Source: CAZCDS01 sp964497585 (lineage in GTDB: Bacteria; Desulfobacterota; Desulfomonilia; Desulfomonilales; Desulfomonilaceae). Taken from it: DNA of 64,000 bases. Below, one piece after another: positions 1 through 8,809 of the stretch (position 1 is the first letter of the stretch; every line of letters begins with the position of its first letter). The stretch lies in the NCBI GenBank assembly GCA_964497585.1, contig CAZCDS010000005.1, forward strand, positions 124,001 to 188,000. The letters run 5' to 3'. Both the position numbers and the translations under genes were made by a program. Under the pieces are notes generated by a model. That model ran no database searches. It was not told the origin of the DNA and saw only the letters and a program-made list of their open reading frames with translations.

Positions 1-68
1 AAATCGAGATCATGGAGGCAATGCCTCTCACAGCAGTGGGGAAAGTCGACAAGAAGGCGTTGCGGTGA
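1..68 (+). CDS. acyl-CoA ligase, C-terminal end only (truncated by window edge)
   Basis: The first bases read in frame as the last 21 residues of an AMP-binding (ANL-superfamily) acyl-CoA ligase, ending PLTAVGKVDKKALR before TGA at 66-68. The Gly-Lys-Val-Asp-Lys-Lys segment is the A10 motif, whose first Lys takes part in adenylation. The two full ligases downstream end in almost the same residues (PLTAAGKVDKKLLR and PLTPVGKVDKKALR), so this is probably a third paralogue of one tandem family. Everything upstream lies outside the window. Confidence 0.85.
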   Translation, partial: IEIMEAMPLTAVGKVDKKALR

Positions 69-118
69 CGGGCCTCCCGTCCGTGGCACAGCGACCTGAA
101 CCGAAGGAGAACCGAACA

Positions 119-568
119 ATGGGAATGCCGCCGGAGTTGGTTAAGGATGCGGTTGAGAGCAAGGTGGCCTTTTTGGAGCGCATGGGAATTAGAGCTCTGG
201 AATTGAAGCCGGGACACGTGAAGATCGGAGCGCCGCTGCAAGGCAATGAGAACCACATCGGCACGATGTATGCGGGCGCCCTCTTCACGGTAGCGGAAAT
301 GCCTCTCGGAGCATTGTATCTCACGACATTCGACACATCCAGGTACTACCCTATCGTGAAAGAGCTGACCATCAGCTTCCTCAAACCTGCAAGATCTGAC
401 GTTAGCTTCGAACTGGCGATGTCCGACGAGGAGGTCGCAAAGATCGAAGCCGAGGCAGAAGAAACGGGAAAGTCGCAATTCGTCGTCCAGGGGGAGGTCA
501 AAGACGAATCGGGACAGGTTGTGGCCACGAGCAAAGGTGTCTATCAACTTCGGAAGATCGGCACGTAG
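119..568 (+). CDS. hotdog-fold acyl-CoA thioesterase (YiiD-C/DUF4442-like)
   Basis: This 149-residue protein has the size and character of a single hotdog domain: a helical start, an N-x-x-G-T-M-Y-A-G segment near residue 50 (the central hotdog helix) and a beta-rich C-terminus. DUF4442/YiiD-type thioesterases hydrolyse acyl-CoA thioesters. The ATG at 119 was chosen over an upstream GTG in frame because AAGGAGAACC precedes it at good spacing. It lies between acyl-CoA ligase genes in one orientation, so it probably limits or recycles CoA esters made by its neighbours. The substrate cannot be told from sequence. Confidence 0.8.
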   Translation: MGMPPELVKDAVESKVAFLERMGIRALELKPGHVKIGAPLQGNENHIGTMYAGALFTVAEMPLGALYLTTFDTSRYYPIVKELTISFLKPARSDVSFELAMSDEEVAKIEAEAEETGKSQFVVQGEVKDESGQVVATSKGVYQLRKIGT

Positions 569-634
569 AACGTTCCGAATCGCGAGGGAATGAAGAGACT
601 GGGCTCCCAGTCGCCCCCTGGAGGAGGGTGGAGA

Positions 635-2326
635 ATGGTTTACGATAGTAGACTCTGGTACAAGTCCTACGATCCCGGAGTAGCTCGCCGTGTCGAGAGG
701 GAGTTTGAGACATTCCCCGAATGCTTCGAGAAGACGAGGGCCGATTTCGGTAACAAGCCCGCGTTGCATTTCCTCGGTGTCACCCTCACCTTTGACCAGT
801 TGATGGAGCAGAGCGCGCGGTTCGCCGGTTGCCTCGGAGATCACGGCTTGGGGAAAGGGGACGTGGTTGCGATCAGCCTGCCGAACTCGCCTCAATATCT
901 AATCGGTCTCGTAGGAGCTCTGCAGGCCGGATGCGCGGTCTCCGGCCTGTCACCTCTTCTCTCTGCCGATGAAATGGCCCACCAACTCACAGACAGTGGG
1001 GCGAAGTGTCTTCTGATCATGGATGCTCTGTTTCAGCACCGCTTGGCAGGGGTCTCGGATCGAGTCACAGACCTCGAATTGGTTATCCCCACCGGGCTGC
1101 TGGACTTCCTGCCAAAGTACAAACAATTGCTTGCCAAGTGGTTCAAGAAGGTCCCAACCGGGAAGATTGCACCGCTTCCCGGCAAGAAGGTGCTTCCCTT
1201 CATGGAGGTCCTCGACCGGTATCCAGCTCAGAAGCCCGACATTGAACTCACTGTCGAAGACCCCTGCTTCCTTCAATACACCGGAGGGACGACCGGGCTC
1301 CCCAAAGGGGCTGTCTGTCCTCATCGCTGCATGTTGACCAATCTCGCGCAGTGGAGAGAATGGCTTCAGATCAGGCGTGGAGAGGACCTGCTGATATCCG
1401 CGTTCCCCATGTTCCATGTAGCAGGCCTGTTCACCGCGATGTGCGGTTTGGGCTTCGGCGTTACCCAGGTTCTGATCCCCAATCCTCGAGACACCAAGCA
1501 CATGACCTCGGAGATGGCCAAGTATCGACCCCAATGGCTGGCCAACGTTCCATCACTCTACTTGATGCTCCTTCAGGAGCCAGGTTTCTCTGCGCTGGAC
1601 TTCTCGGAACTGAAATACTGTGTTTCCGGCGCGGCCGCCTTTCCCGTGGAAGGAATCAAGCAGTTCGAAGAAATTGTGGGCACGGGAAAGGTGATCGAAC
1701 TCTATGGCATGACCGAGACATGCGTGGTCGTCACGAGCAATCCTCGTGACGGCGTGAAGAAGGTCGGATCGGTGGGCATCACGTTCCCCTCAACGAAGAT
1801 CAAGATCATGGATCTTCAAACGGGCGAAGCGGAGGTTCCCTTGGGCGAGGAAGGTGAGATAATTGCGGCCGGACCGCAAATCATGGCCAAATACCACGAG
1901 AAGCCAGATGAAACCGCTCTGGCTCTTCGCGAGCATGACGGCGACGTCTGGATGCACACGGGTGATATCGGACGTATGGACGAAGACGGCTATCTTTTCG
2001 TTGTGGATCGCGCGAAGGACATGATTAGCGTCGGCGGATTCAAGGTGTTTCCCAGGGAGATCGAAGAGAAGCTCTTCGAACTCCCCGCGATCGAAGTGTG
2101 CGCGGCCATCGGAGCCCCCAATCCTGAGCGGCCCGAAACGGAGATCGTTAAGCTCGTCGTGCAGAAAAGCGCTGACCACGCGAACAGGCCCGACGAAGAG
2201 ATCAAGAAAGAGATCATCGCGTATTCACGAGAACACTTCGCACCGTACAAAGTTCCGAAGATCGTCGAGTTCCGCGATGTGCCTTTAACCGCCGCCGGCA
2301 AAGTGGACAAGAAGCTTCTGCGATAG
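635..2326 (+). CDS. AMP-binding acyl-CoA ligase (long/medium-chain type)
   Basis: A 563-residue ANL-superfamily ligase that would activate a carboxylic acid with ATP and CoA through an acyl-adenylate. The P-loop YTGGTTGLPKGA (about residue 215), the A5 motif ELYGMTE, the A7 motif HTGDIGRMDEDGY, the A8 motif with VDRAKDMI and G-G-F-K-V, and the C-terminal GKVDKK lysine are all visible. ATG at 635 follows GGAGGAGGGTGGAG, which argues against a start 45 bases upstream. It is closely similar in plan to the next gene. The family alone does not reveal whether the acid is a fatty acid, cyclic or aromatic. Length is normal. Confidence 0.92.
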   Translation: MVYDSRLWYKSYDPGVARRVEREFETFPECFEKTRADFGNKPALHFLGVTLTFDQLMEQSARFAGCLGDHGLGKGDVVAISLPNSPQYLIGLVGALQAGCAVSGLSPLLSADEMAHQLTDSGAKCLLIMDALFQHRLAGVSDRVTDLELVIPTGLLDFLPKYKQLLAKWFKKVPTGKIAPLPGKKVLPFMEVLDRYPAQKPDIELTVEDPCFLQYTGGTTGLPKGAVCPHRCMLTNLAQWREWLQIRRGEDLLISAFPMFHVAGLFTAMCGLGFGVTQVLIPNPRDTKHMTSEMAKYRPQWLANVPSLYLMLLQEPGFSALDFSELKYCVSGAAAFPVEGIKQFEEIVGTGKVIELYGMTETCVVVTSNPRDGVKKVGSVGITFPSTKIKIMDLQTGEAEVPLGEEGEIIAAGPQIMAKYHEKPDETALALREHDGDVWMHTGDIGRMDEDGYLFVVDRAKDMISVGGFKVFPREIEEKLFELPAIEVCAAIGAPNPERPETEIVKLVVQKSADHANRPDEEIKKEIIAYSREHFAPYKVPKIVEFRDVPLTAAGKVDKKLLR

Positions 2327-2371
2327 GTGCTCCGCTGACACCTGCTGCAACCGACCGAAAAGAGGTTCCTC

Positions 2372-4066
2372 ATGAACTACGACGAAAAGCCCTGGCTTGG
2401 ACGGTATGATTCCCACGTCCTTGCGGAACTCGCGTTCCCGGAAAGCTCCTTGGTCGATCGCTTTGACAGTGTTGTCGAACGGCTTCCCCATAATCCAGCG
2501 CTTCATTTCCTTGGAGTCACGCTCACCTTTGGAGAACTCATGGCGTACGCCGATCGTTTCGCTCAGGCGCTCATCGCCCACGGATGCGGATCGGGGGACG
2601 TGGTAGGTATCAACCTGCCCAACGTGCCGCAATATCTGATTGCCCAGATCGGAACGCTCAAAGCGGGCTGTGCTGCAACGGGGGTGTCGCCTTTGCTCAC
2701 GTCACGGGAGATGGCCTACCAGTTGAGGGACTGTGGAGCCAGAGCTCTGGTGACCCTCGACGCGATATTCGAAAATCGCCTTGTCGAGATTGCCGATCAA
2801 TTGCCCGATTTAAGACTCATTGCAGCCACGGGGATCATCGATTTTCTTTCTCCGCTCAAGCGAGTGCTCGGACGTCTTCTCAAGAAGGTCCCTCACGGCA
2901 AGGTCGGACCTCTGCCGGGAAAAGAGGTGATCCGGTTCATGGACATTCTTTCCCGGTATCCCGCGAAGCGTCCCGATGTGAAGATCACTCCCGATGACTA
3001 TTGTCTTATCCAGTATACCGGAGGAACGACCGGAGTTCCCAAGGGAACGATTCTCACCCACCGCAACATTGTGTCCAACGTGGTACAGATCGAAAACTGG
3101 ACCAAGGTTGACTCCGGCGGGGAAACAGCGCTCTCCGGATTCCCGTTCTTTCATCTCGCCGGTCTTGCCATGGCGCTTGTGGTAATGTCCATCGGCGGAA
3201 CACAGGTTCTTATTCCAAATCCTCGTGACACAAAGCATATCGTCAAGGAGATGGCACGGTATCGGCCGTCGATACTCGTCAACGTGCCGTCCCTTTACAT
3301 GATGCTCATGGAAGAGGAGGGCTTCCGCGCTCTTGACTTGTCCAACATTGAGTTCTGCTTGTCGGGAGCGTCACCCTTTCCTGCGGAATCGATCAGGGAA
3401 CTGGAATCGATTGTGGGAGAGGGATCTGTCCTCGAGGTCTACGGAATGACTGAAACAAGCCCGATCGTCACCATGAATCCGCGTTTCGGCAAGAAGAAAA
3501 TCGGATCAGTCGGGATTCCTGTTGGGAGCACCCGAGTCCGGCTGGTGGATCTGGAGACGGGCAACGATATGGTCAGGTTCGGCGAAGAAGGCGAACTCAT
3601 CGTCCAGGGTCCGCAGGTTATGCAGGGATATCTGAACAAGCCTGAAGAGACGGCTGTGACGCTCAGAGAGCATGACGGTGAGACCTGGCTCCACACAGGC
3701 GACATTGCCCGGATGGATGAGGACGGGTTCTTCTTCATCGTGGACAGAGCCAAGGACATGCTCAGCGTCGGAGGCTTCAAGGTTTTCTCCCGTGAACTGG
3801 AAGATAAACTGTACGAACACCCTGCAATCGAGTTCTGCGCAATCATCGGGGTTCCCAACCCGAAGCGGCCAGGCAGCGAGATCGTCAGACTCGTGGTCCA
3901 GCCCACCCCTGAGCACAGGCATCGCGATGAGAATCAATTGAAGGAGGATATCCTTACTTTCTCCCGCGAAAATTTCGCGCCGTACAAGATACCGAAGATA
4001 ATCGACATCGTGAGCGAGATACCGCTTACCCCAGTGGGTAAGGTTGATAAGAAAGCGCTGAGATAA
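2372..4066 (+). CDS. AMP-binding acyl-CoA ligase, tandem paralogue
   Basis: A 564-residue ligase of the same subfamily as the gene 45 bases upstream. The two share long matching stretches such as NPALHFLGVTLTF-like N-terminal residues, QYTGGTTG (P-loop), IPNPRDTKH, EVYGMTET, HTGDIARMDEDGF and VDRAKDM, ending with GKVDKKALR. AAGAGG precedes the ATG at 2372. A tandem array of three ligases with one thioesterase suggests duplication followed by divergence of substrate range. The reaction is ATP-dependent CoA thioesterification; the natural substrate is unknown. Confidence 0.92.
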   Translation: MNYDEKPWLGRYDSHVLAELAFPESSLVDRFDSVVERLPHNPALHFLGVTLTFGELMAYADRFAQALIAHGCGSGDVVGINLPNVPQYLIAQIGTLKAGCAATGVSPLLTSREMAYQLRDCGARALVTLDAIFENRLVEIADQLPDLRLIAATGIIDFLSPLKRVLGRLLKKVPHGKVGPLPGKEVIRFMDILSRYPAKRPDVKITPDDYCLIQYTGGTTGVPKGTILTHRNIVSNVVQIENWTKVDSGGETALSGFPFFHLAGLAMALVVMSIGGTQVLIPNPRDTKHIVKEMARYRPSILVNVPSLYMMLMEEEGFRALDLSNIEFCLSGASPFPAESIRELESIVGEGSVLEVYGMTETSPIVTMNPRFGKKKIGSVGIPVGSTRVRLVDLETGNDMVRFGEEGELIVQGPQVMQGYLNKPEETAVTLREHDGETWLHTGDIARMDEDGFFFIVDRAKDMLSVGGFKVFSRELEDKLYEHPAIEFCAIIGVPNPKRPGSEIVRLVVQPTPEHRHRDENQLKEDILTFSRENFAPYKIPKIIDIVSEIPLTPVGKVDKKALR

Positions 4067-4331
4067 TCGGCGGGAATTGCAGTCGGGCGGGACGAGTTCT
4101 CAGGGAGGACATCGCGGGCAAGGTGTGCTTCAACACGGAGACCGAAAGCAATCCAGAAGGTAAGAGAGTCTAACCACAAACAGACAAGAGAGATTGGACT
4201 GAGACGACACGGGTTGCACCGAGCCGGGAAATCAACCAGAATGTCAAGGTCTCGCGGTGCCAGATGGGAAGTCATTTCCCGGCCCGACTGAGCAAGACCG
4301 CCGGGAGGCAGCAAGTACTTGGAGGAGAACA

Positions 4332-4568
4332 ATGCTTGGAAACGGCGAATCGTGCAAGGGGTGTTATTATTTCAAGCAGGACAACCCGCAGGATGAAGAC
4401 GGGCACGGCGATTGCCGGCGATATCCTCCCCAGACGATTCCGGTCGGCGGTCTCGGCAGACTCGTTGACAGGGAACCGGTGAAGGTCAAGATCATCGTGG
4501 GCAGAACCCACACCACCTTTGCCTGCGGAGAATTCAAGGAGAAATCGGAGATGATGACGCGCCACTAG
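4332..4568 (+). CDS. small cysteine-containing protein (CxxC...CRRYPP...CGEF)
   Basis: A 78-residue acidic/basic mixed protein with four cysteines: SCKGC near residue 9, C in DCRRYPPQ near 34, and C in FACGEF near 66. The spacing suggests a single zinc or iron-sulfur site. The start ATG at 4332 has GGAGGAGAACA immediately upstream; a longer frame reaching 4257 lacks such a site. It lies between the acyl-CoA ligases and the ferredoxin-nitroreductase on the same strand. I do not recognise a named family with certainty; a small metal-binding accessory protein is the most that can be inferred. Confidence 0.7.
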   Translation: MLGNGESCKGCYYFKQDNPQDEDGHGDCRRYPPQTIPVGGLGRLVDREPVKVKIIVGRTHTTFACGEFKEKSEMMTRH

Positions 4569-4649
4569 GCGAGGGAAACGGGAAGCCCTCTGAGTGGCTC
4601 ACTCGCTTCTTGATATGGGAAGCGATAATCGGTGTAAGAGGAAGATGTT

Positions 4650-5474
4650 ATGAGTCCTATAATGATTGATGAAGAGAAGTGCCGGAAGGACTGGTTCTGC
4701 GTAAACGAGTGTCCGGCACGGATAATTGAGATCAGGAACGAAGAAGAGAGTCCTCAACTCATTGAAGGTGGCGAAGAACTCTGTATCAACTGCGGCCACT
4801 GCGTCGCGGTCTGTCCTCACGAAGCCCTCACGCTCGATACGATGGCGCCGGAGTTGTGTGCGCCGGTACAACTGGGTCTCTTGCCCGGATGGGACCAGGT
4901 CAATCATTTCCTCCGGTCCCGCCGATCTATTCGCTCCTACAAGGACAAACCCGTCGAACGTCAGGTCCTGGAAGAGCTGATACGAACCGCACGATACGGT
5001 CCTACAGGACACAACTCCCAGCCGGTGCACTGGCTTGTCATCGAGCGGAAGGAGGAAATGAAGCGTCTGGCGGGAATCGTGATCGAATGGATGAGCGAGA
5101 TGATGAGGACCGGCGCCGAGATCGCTGAGATACTCCACTTCGACGTGGTCGTGGACGCGTGGGCAAAGGGACTCGACCGCGTCCTCCGGGACGCTCCGCA
5201 CCTGATCGCAGCCCACGCTCCCGCCGACTTGACGCAATCCCAGGCTGCCTGCACCATAGCGCTGACATACCTTGAACTGGCCGCGTACGCGCGGGGACTC
5301 GGAGCGTGTTGGGCCGGGTATTTCAATGCCGCAGCGAACGTGTACAAGCCGATGCAGGAAGCCCTCGACCTCCCGGAGGGACACAAGACCTTCGGAGGCA
5401 TGATGATCGGCCACGCCAAATACAAATATCAGCGAATTCCGCTAAGAAAGAACCCACCCATAGAGTGGAGATAG
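4650..5474 (+). CDS. nitroreductase-family protein with N-terminal ferredoxin domain
   Basis: This 274-residue protein joins a ferredoxin-like domain (residues 1-60) to an FMN-dependent nitroreductase domain (about 85-265). The second cluster motif is canonical, CINCGHCVAVCP. The first reads C-x5-C-x3-CP (CRKDWFCVNECP), with Asp where the second Cys is expected. The FMN-binding start RSRRSIRSYKDKPVE is typical, as is YGPTGHNSQPVHW. ATG at 4650 follows AAGAGGAAG. Such proteins in anaerobes move electrons from ferredoxin to flavin; the acceptor is unknown. It closes a same-strand acyl-CoA gene group, which suggests a redox partner for that metabolism. Confidence 0.88.
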   Translation: MSPIMIDEEKCRKDWFCVNECPARIIEIRNEEESPQLIEGGEELCINCGHCVAVCPHEALTLDTMAPELCAPVQLGLLPGWDQVNHFLRSRRSIRSYKDKPVERQVLEELIRTARYGPTGHNSQPVHWLVIERKEEMKRLAGIVIEWMSEMMRTGAEIAEILHFDVVVDAWAKGLDRVLRDAPHLIAAHAPADLTQSQAACTIALTYLELAAYARGLGACWAGYFNAAANVYKPMQEALDLPEGHKTFGGMMIGHAKYKYQRIPLRKNPPIEWR

Positions 5475-5589
5475 CCCCATCGAGCGTGCGAGAAGCTTGC
5501 ACTTATCGTGTCTCTCTCCCAGAGCTGATTCCTGCGCACACGTGAGACCGTTCGTGGAATCGCTCTTCGGCAAACGGAGGGTCGTTCGT

Positions 5590-7962
5590 CTAGAAAGCAG
5601 CTGGCGCCAGCGGCTGGCGACTCTCTCCCAAGGCCCTCTCAGCCAAGGCGGGTGATTCCACGTTGATTCCGACGCGTAGAGCTTTGAGTCCCTGCACCCC
5701 GGGGAGATCCTCCAGATCGAGCGATTCAACATCGTCCAGGAGGTAACCCTCGGCTTGCAGGAAATCAATATGCTTCACCATTTCCCGCCATTCAGCGGGA
5801 TTGGAATAGACGATCGCGATGCGATCCGTCTGGGTCAGGCGCTCGGATCCTCCCTTGACCATGGCCTTGTCGAGCCGCGATCGGACGATCTCGTGAGCGA
5901 TGTCGTAAGCTCCGTCCACATCGAAACGCTTCTCGTCGAAGCGAAACCTGATGGAGAGCGGCGAATGGTTCACCAGAATGAGATGAGTGGCGTCCAGAGG
6001 CACTTTGAGCTGGCTCTTGAGATTCCGGGTATGCCACGCGATGCCGCACGCGACGATCATTTGCCACAGGCGCATGTTCTTGACATAGATCTCGTTGAAT
6101 CCGCCATTCTCAACCATGGACCGGCCCATGTATATGGTGTACTCAAGCCCGTCGGTCTGGTGCTTGTTGAAGTAATGGGGGAAAAGGGCTTGGGCTTCGG
6201 CTTCCTCACGATCCAGGTAGGCCGACAGACGTGAGTTGAAGCGGGAGACGCTCTCCTCAAAGTCTTTTCGCTTCTTGTAAACGGTTCCCAGTTCAGGCGT
6301 TATTGCCGCCTCGTACGCCTTTATCGCGCTTGCGACGCTCGTATCGAACCCTGCAATGGTCGGAAACAACGGTTCCACTTCCTCACGAAGAAATCGAATG
6401 AGAAAAGCTTCGTCTCCCGTAGCAAGACCCGTCTGCAAGTGATCCACATTGCTGTGGAGTCGGTGAGCCAACTCCTTGAGGATGGGGAGCTCCTTGAACC
6501 TGGCAGCGGAACGAACGACCTCTAACGAGAGCATAATATGCTCGGATAGGTCTGACCGGATGGAGGCGTTCCTCGCGTCGGAGGAACCCCTTATGTCCGA
6601 GGATCCGTAGAGGGGGTACACATCGCGAAAGACGATCGGCTCCAATTCCTCGGAACTCTCCGGACCGCACCTTTCCAGATGGTCCAGAACCGCCTTCTGG
6701 AAACGCCATTCGACAGAGGGATGGACCGCTGTACATTTCTCCTTGATCACCGCCTGCACGTTGTTGTGTAGCTCGTCCATGCCGCGCTGGAGTGCCATAG
6801 AGAAGAGTGGCAGCATCTGCTTGAGTTGGAGCGCGGCGGTTACGTCGAAGTCGCCGGGCAAAGGAGAACACAGGTCCATGGTTCCGATGAGTCTGTCCTG
6901 ATAATAGAGGGGCGCGACAAGAAGAGATCTGATGCCCATCTCGAGAACCTCGCGATCTGCACGAGTCGGGGAGGGTAGTTCGGAAATGTCCCGGATGAGA
7001 AGGACGTCGCCCTTTTCTGCGGCCTGCTCGAATATGGATCCCTCGAACTCCTGGATCGGAACGTGCCGTGAAGCGGCAAAAATGCAGTTATGGCTCATAT
7101 CGCACCCCTTTTGCATCAGCAGCACTTGATCCTTGGTAATTGCTGCGATGCCGGCCACCAGATTGGGATTGGCGAAGAGGGTGCGAAGTCTATCCTGCAG
7201 GCGCATGAATCCCGGCTGAGAGAACATGGAGTCCCGATCTATCAGATCCTTCTCAAGTGCGGACAGGACCTCGGTCGTGGTGACGTCGACCGCCTCTACG
7301 GCAATGAAGCCGCGGAACTCAAAGCACTCCGGAGGCAGAATCGTCCGAAGGACTTCCGGTTCGGTCAAGTTGTGGAGAATGGTCTCTCCCTGTTCCTCGG
7401 TAAGGGAGACGGGCCCACCGTTGTTACGCGTCTCCATGAAACGGAAATTCGGTTTGAATCTGAAATAGCGATCAAGCCCCGTCTTTTCGTCAGAAACCTT
7501 GTGAATAAGCGGTGATATCAGGCCTTCAGAGATGCCGTAGCACTCCCTGAGGATGAAGTGATAGGCGTGGATGAGTCGCATCTTGACGTATTCGTCCCCG
7601 GTCAGGAGCGGTCGCACTCGAAGGGATCCGTTCCCCTCCATCATCAGACGCTCAAACTCCGGAGACGCGAGGAACGGTGTCAGCAGAAAGGGTACTGCTG
7701 CTGCGAGCGCCTGTGTTTCCCACATGGCCGCGGGAAAGACCACGCTCATCAGGTCGCCCAAGAGAGCCCCATGAGATTCCAGTGCAGTCGGATCCTCAAT
7801 GACGCCGCGAAGCTCCGGAGCCTGTTCCAGCCTGTGCTGCAGATTCCCGACGAGATCCGGCCGGCCGCCGTCGGAGGAGGCCACGACCGTACCCCAATAG
7901 TCAATGAGTGGCTCCAAGCTCAGCGTACACTGAAACGGATACTCTCTCAGAATCTCTTTCAT
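5590..7962 (-). CDS. large GAF-domain protein of unknown function
   Basis: A 790-residue soluble protein with one recognisable domain: a GAF fold at roughly residues 255-410 (segments VAGIAAITKDQVLL, PIQEFEGSIFEQA, GDVLLIRDISELPSPT, IRSLLVAPLYYQDRLIGTMDL). The first 250 and last 380 residues match nothing I can name and lack a kinase, GGDEF or HTH signature. There is no signal peptide or membrane segment. The start at 7962 is firm: TAGGAGGACACG precedes ATG. A consensus-like promoter with a palindrome lies just upstream (7989-8017). It is monocistronic and convergent with the nitroreductase gene. A cytoplasmic sensory or scaffold role is inference only. Confidence 0.75.
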   Translation of the reverse strand: MKEILREYPFQCTLSLEPLIDYWGTVVASSDGGRPDLVGNLQHRLEQAPELRGVIEDPTALESHGALLGDLMSVVFPAAMWETQALAAAVPFLLTPFLASPEFERLMMEGNGSLRVRPLLTGDEYVKMRLIHAYHFILRECYGISEGLISPLIHKVSDEKTGLDRYFRFKPNFRFMETRNNGGPVSLTEEQGETILHNLTEPEVLRTILPPECFEFRGFIAVEAVDVTTTEVLSALEKDLIDRDSMFSQPGFMRLQDRLRTLFANPNLVAGIAAITKDQVLLMQKGCDMSHNCIFAASRHVPIQEFEGSIFEQAAEKGDVLLIRDISELPSPTRADREVLEMGIRSLLVAPLYYQDRLIGTMDLCSPLPGDFDVTAALQLKQMLPLFSMALQRGMDELHNNVQAVIKEKCTAVHPSVEWRFQKAVLDHLERCGPESSEELEPIVFRDVYPLYGSSDIRGSSDARNASIRSDLSEHIMLSLEVVRSAARFKELPILKELAHRLHSNVDHLQTGLATGDEAFLIRFLREEVEPLFPTIAGFDTSVASAIKAYEAAITPELGTVYKKRKDFEESVSRFNSRLSAYLDREEAEAQALFPHYFNKHQTDGLEYTIYMGRSMVENGGFNEIYVKNMRLWQMIVACGIAWHTRNLKSQLKVPLDATHLILVNHSPLSIRFRFDEKRFDVDGAYDIAHEIVRSRLDKAMVKGGSERLTQTDRIAIVYSNPAEWREMVKHIDFLQAEGYLLDDVESLDLEDLPGVQGLKALRVGINVESPALAERALGESRQPLAPAAF

Positions 7963-7988
7963 CGTGTCCTCCTAAGGATAACCACTTA

Positions 7989-8017
7989 ATTATATACCGG
8001 TATACCGGCAGAGTCCA
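7989..8017 (-). promoter_or_regulatory. sigma70-type promoter for the GAF-protein gene, palindrome in spacer
   Basis: On the minus strand a perfect TATAAT (7989-7994) lies 17 bases from TGGACT (8012-8017, 4 of 6 to consensus). A 12-base perfect palindrome CCGGTATACCGG (7997-8008) fills most of the spacer and could be an operator. The predicted start of transcription is about 20 bases before the GAF gene ATG. Confidence 0.6.
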
Positions 8018-8672
8018 GTTGATCTCTCCGGAAACGGCCCGGTACGGTCCGAACCTAAAGCTGAACAACTCCACCGGTATCGCCTCGGGAGCGTTGCCCA
8101 CGAGAGATTTGCGCATGAACGGACATGCAACGCTGAATGAATGAAAGGAACATTTCCGATCCACCGTTTCAGTTGGTATAAATGATCCTCTTTGCCCTGC
8201 ATATATATTAGACCGGTCAACTAGTTCTGCAAGGGGGCAACGGAAAAAAAGAATGAATTCCTTTCTCATACTGAACCAGAGCAAAGAACGACGCGGAGGG
8301 GTGCCTGAGGACATGCTGGGATGCAGCCCCTCTGGTAAACAAAAGACTCCTTGGAGGCTTCTGTTCGACATGGACCTGGGGTGTTACCATGCTGTCGTAT
8401 TGCTCTGTGTCGTCGGGTGGCAATATGCCATTAGGAAAAATGGGTAATTGGGTATCCACTATAAGGTACCGAAGACGTGACAAGTTGATACCCCGAGGCG
8501 GCGATGTACTTTTACCTTTTCACTCCTATAGGGACCAAGGAATGTCATGCATGCGCAACGCAGGACCTACAAAGCGGAACGGACTCATTTTTGACGGCGT
8601 GATCATTTATCATGACAGGCCGGTTCCACATGGGAGGGAGCCGCACCTACAGATTTATCGGCTCTCTACGAG

Positions 8673-8701
8673 TTGACTTGAAGCGGCCCCGATGGTAGGT
8701 T
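8673..8701 (+). promoter_or_regulatory. possible promoter for the zinc-ribbon membrane protein
   Basis: TTGACT (8673-8678, 5 of 6) is followed after 17 bases by TAGGTT (8696-8701, 3 of 6). It lies about 110 bases before the ATG at 8810. The -10 match is weak. Confidence 0.3.
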
Positions 8702-8809
8702 AAATTTGAAGAAGCGGTTACCGGAGTTGGGTTTCTCTACCCTTGGATTCTTGATTTCGCTGCACGAGACTCAAAGAGGCGGTCTCCGAGAGAGAGGCGG
8801 GGGCGGACC

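Larger units (their letters stand above)
7963..8809. other. long intergenic region with hairpins, no gene recognised
   Basis: These 847 bases between divergent genes hold the GAF-gene promoter at the left end and a possible TTGACT/TAGGTT promoter (8673-8701, +) at the right. Two inverted repeats are visible: GAGGGGTGC (8296-8304) against GCAGCCCCTC (8323-8332, one bulge), and GGGTATC (8450-8456) against GATACCC (8487-8493). Short open frames here have no ribosome-binding site or protein-like character. An untranslated RNA is possible but unproven. Confidence 0.4.
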
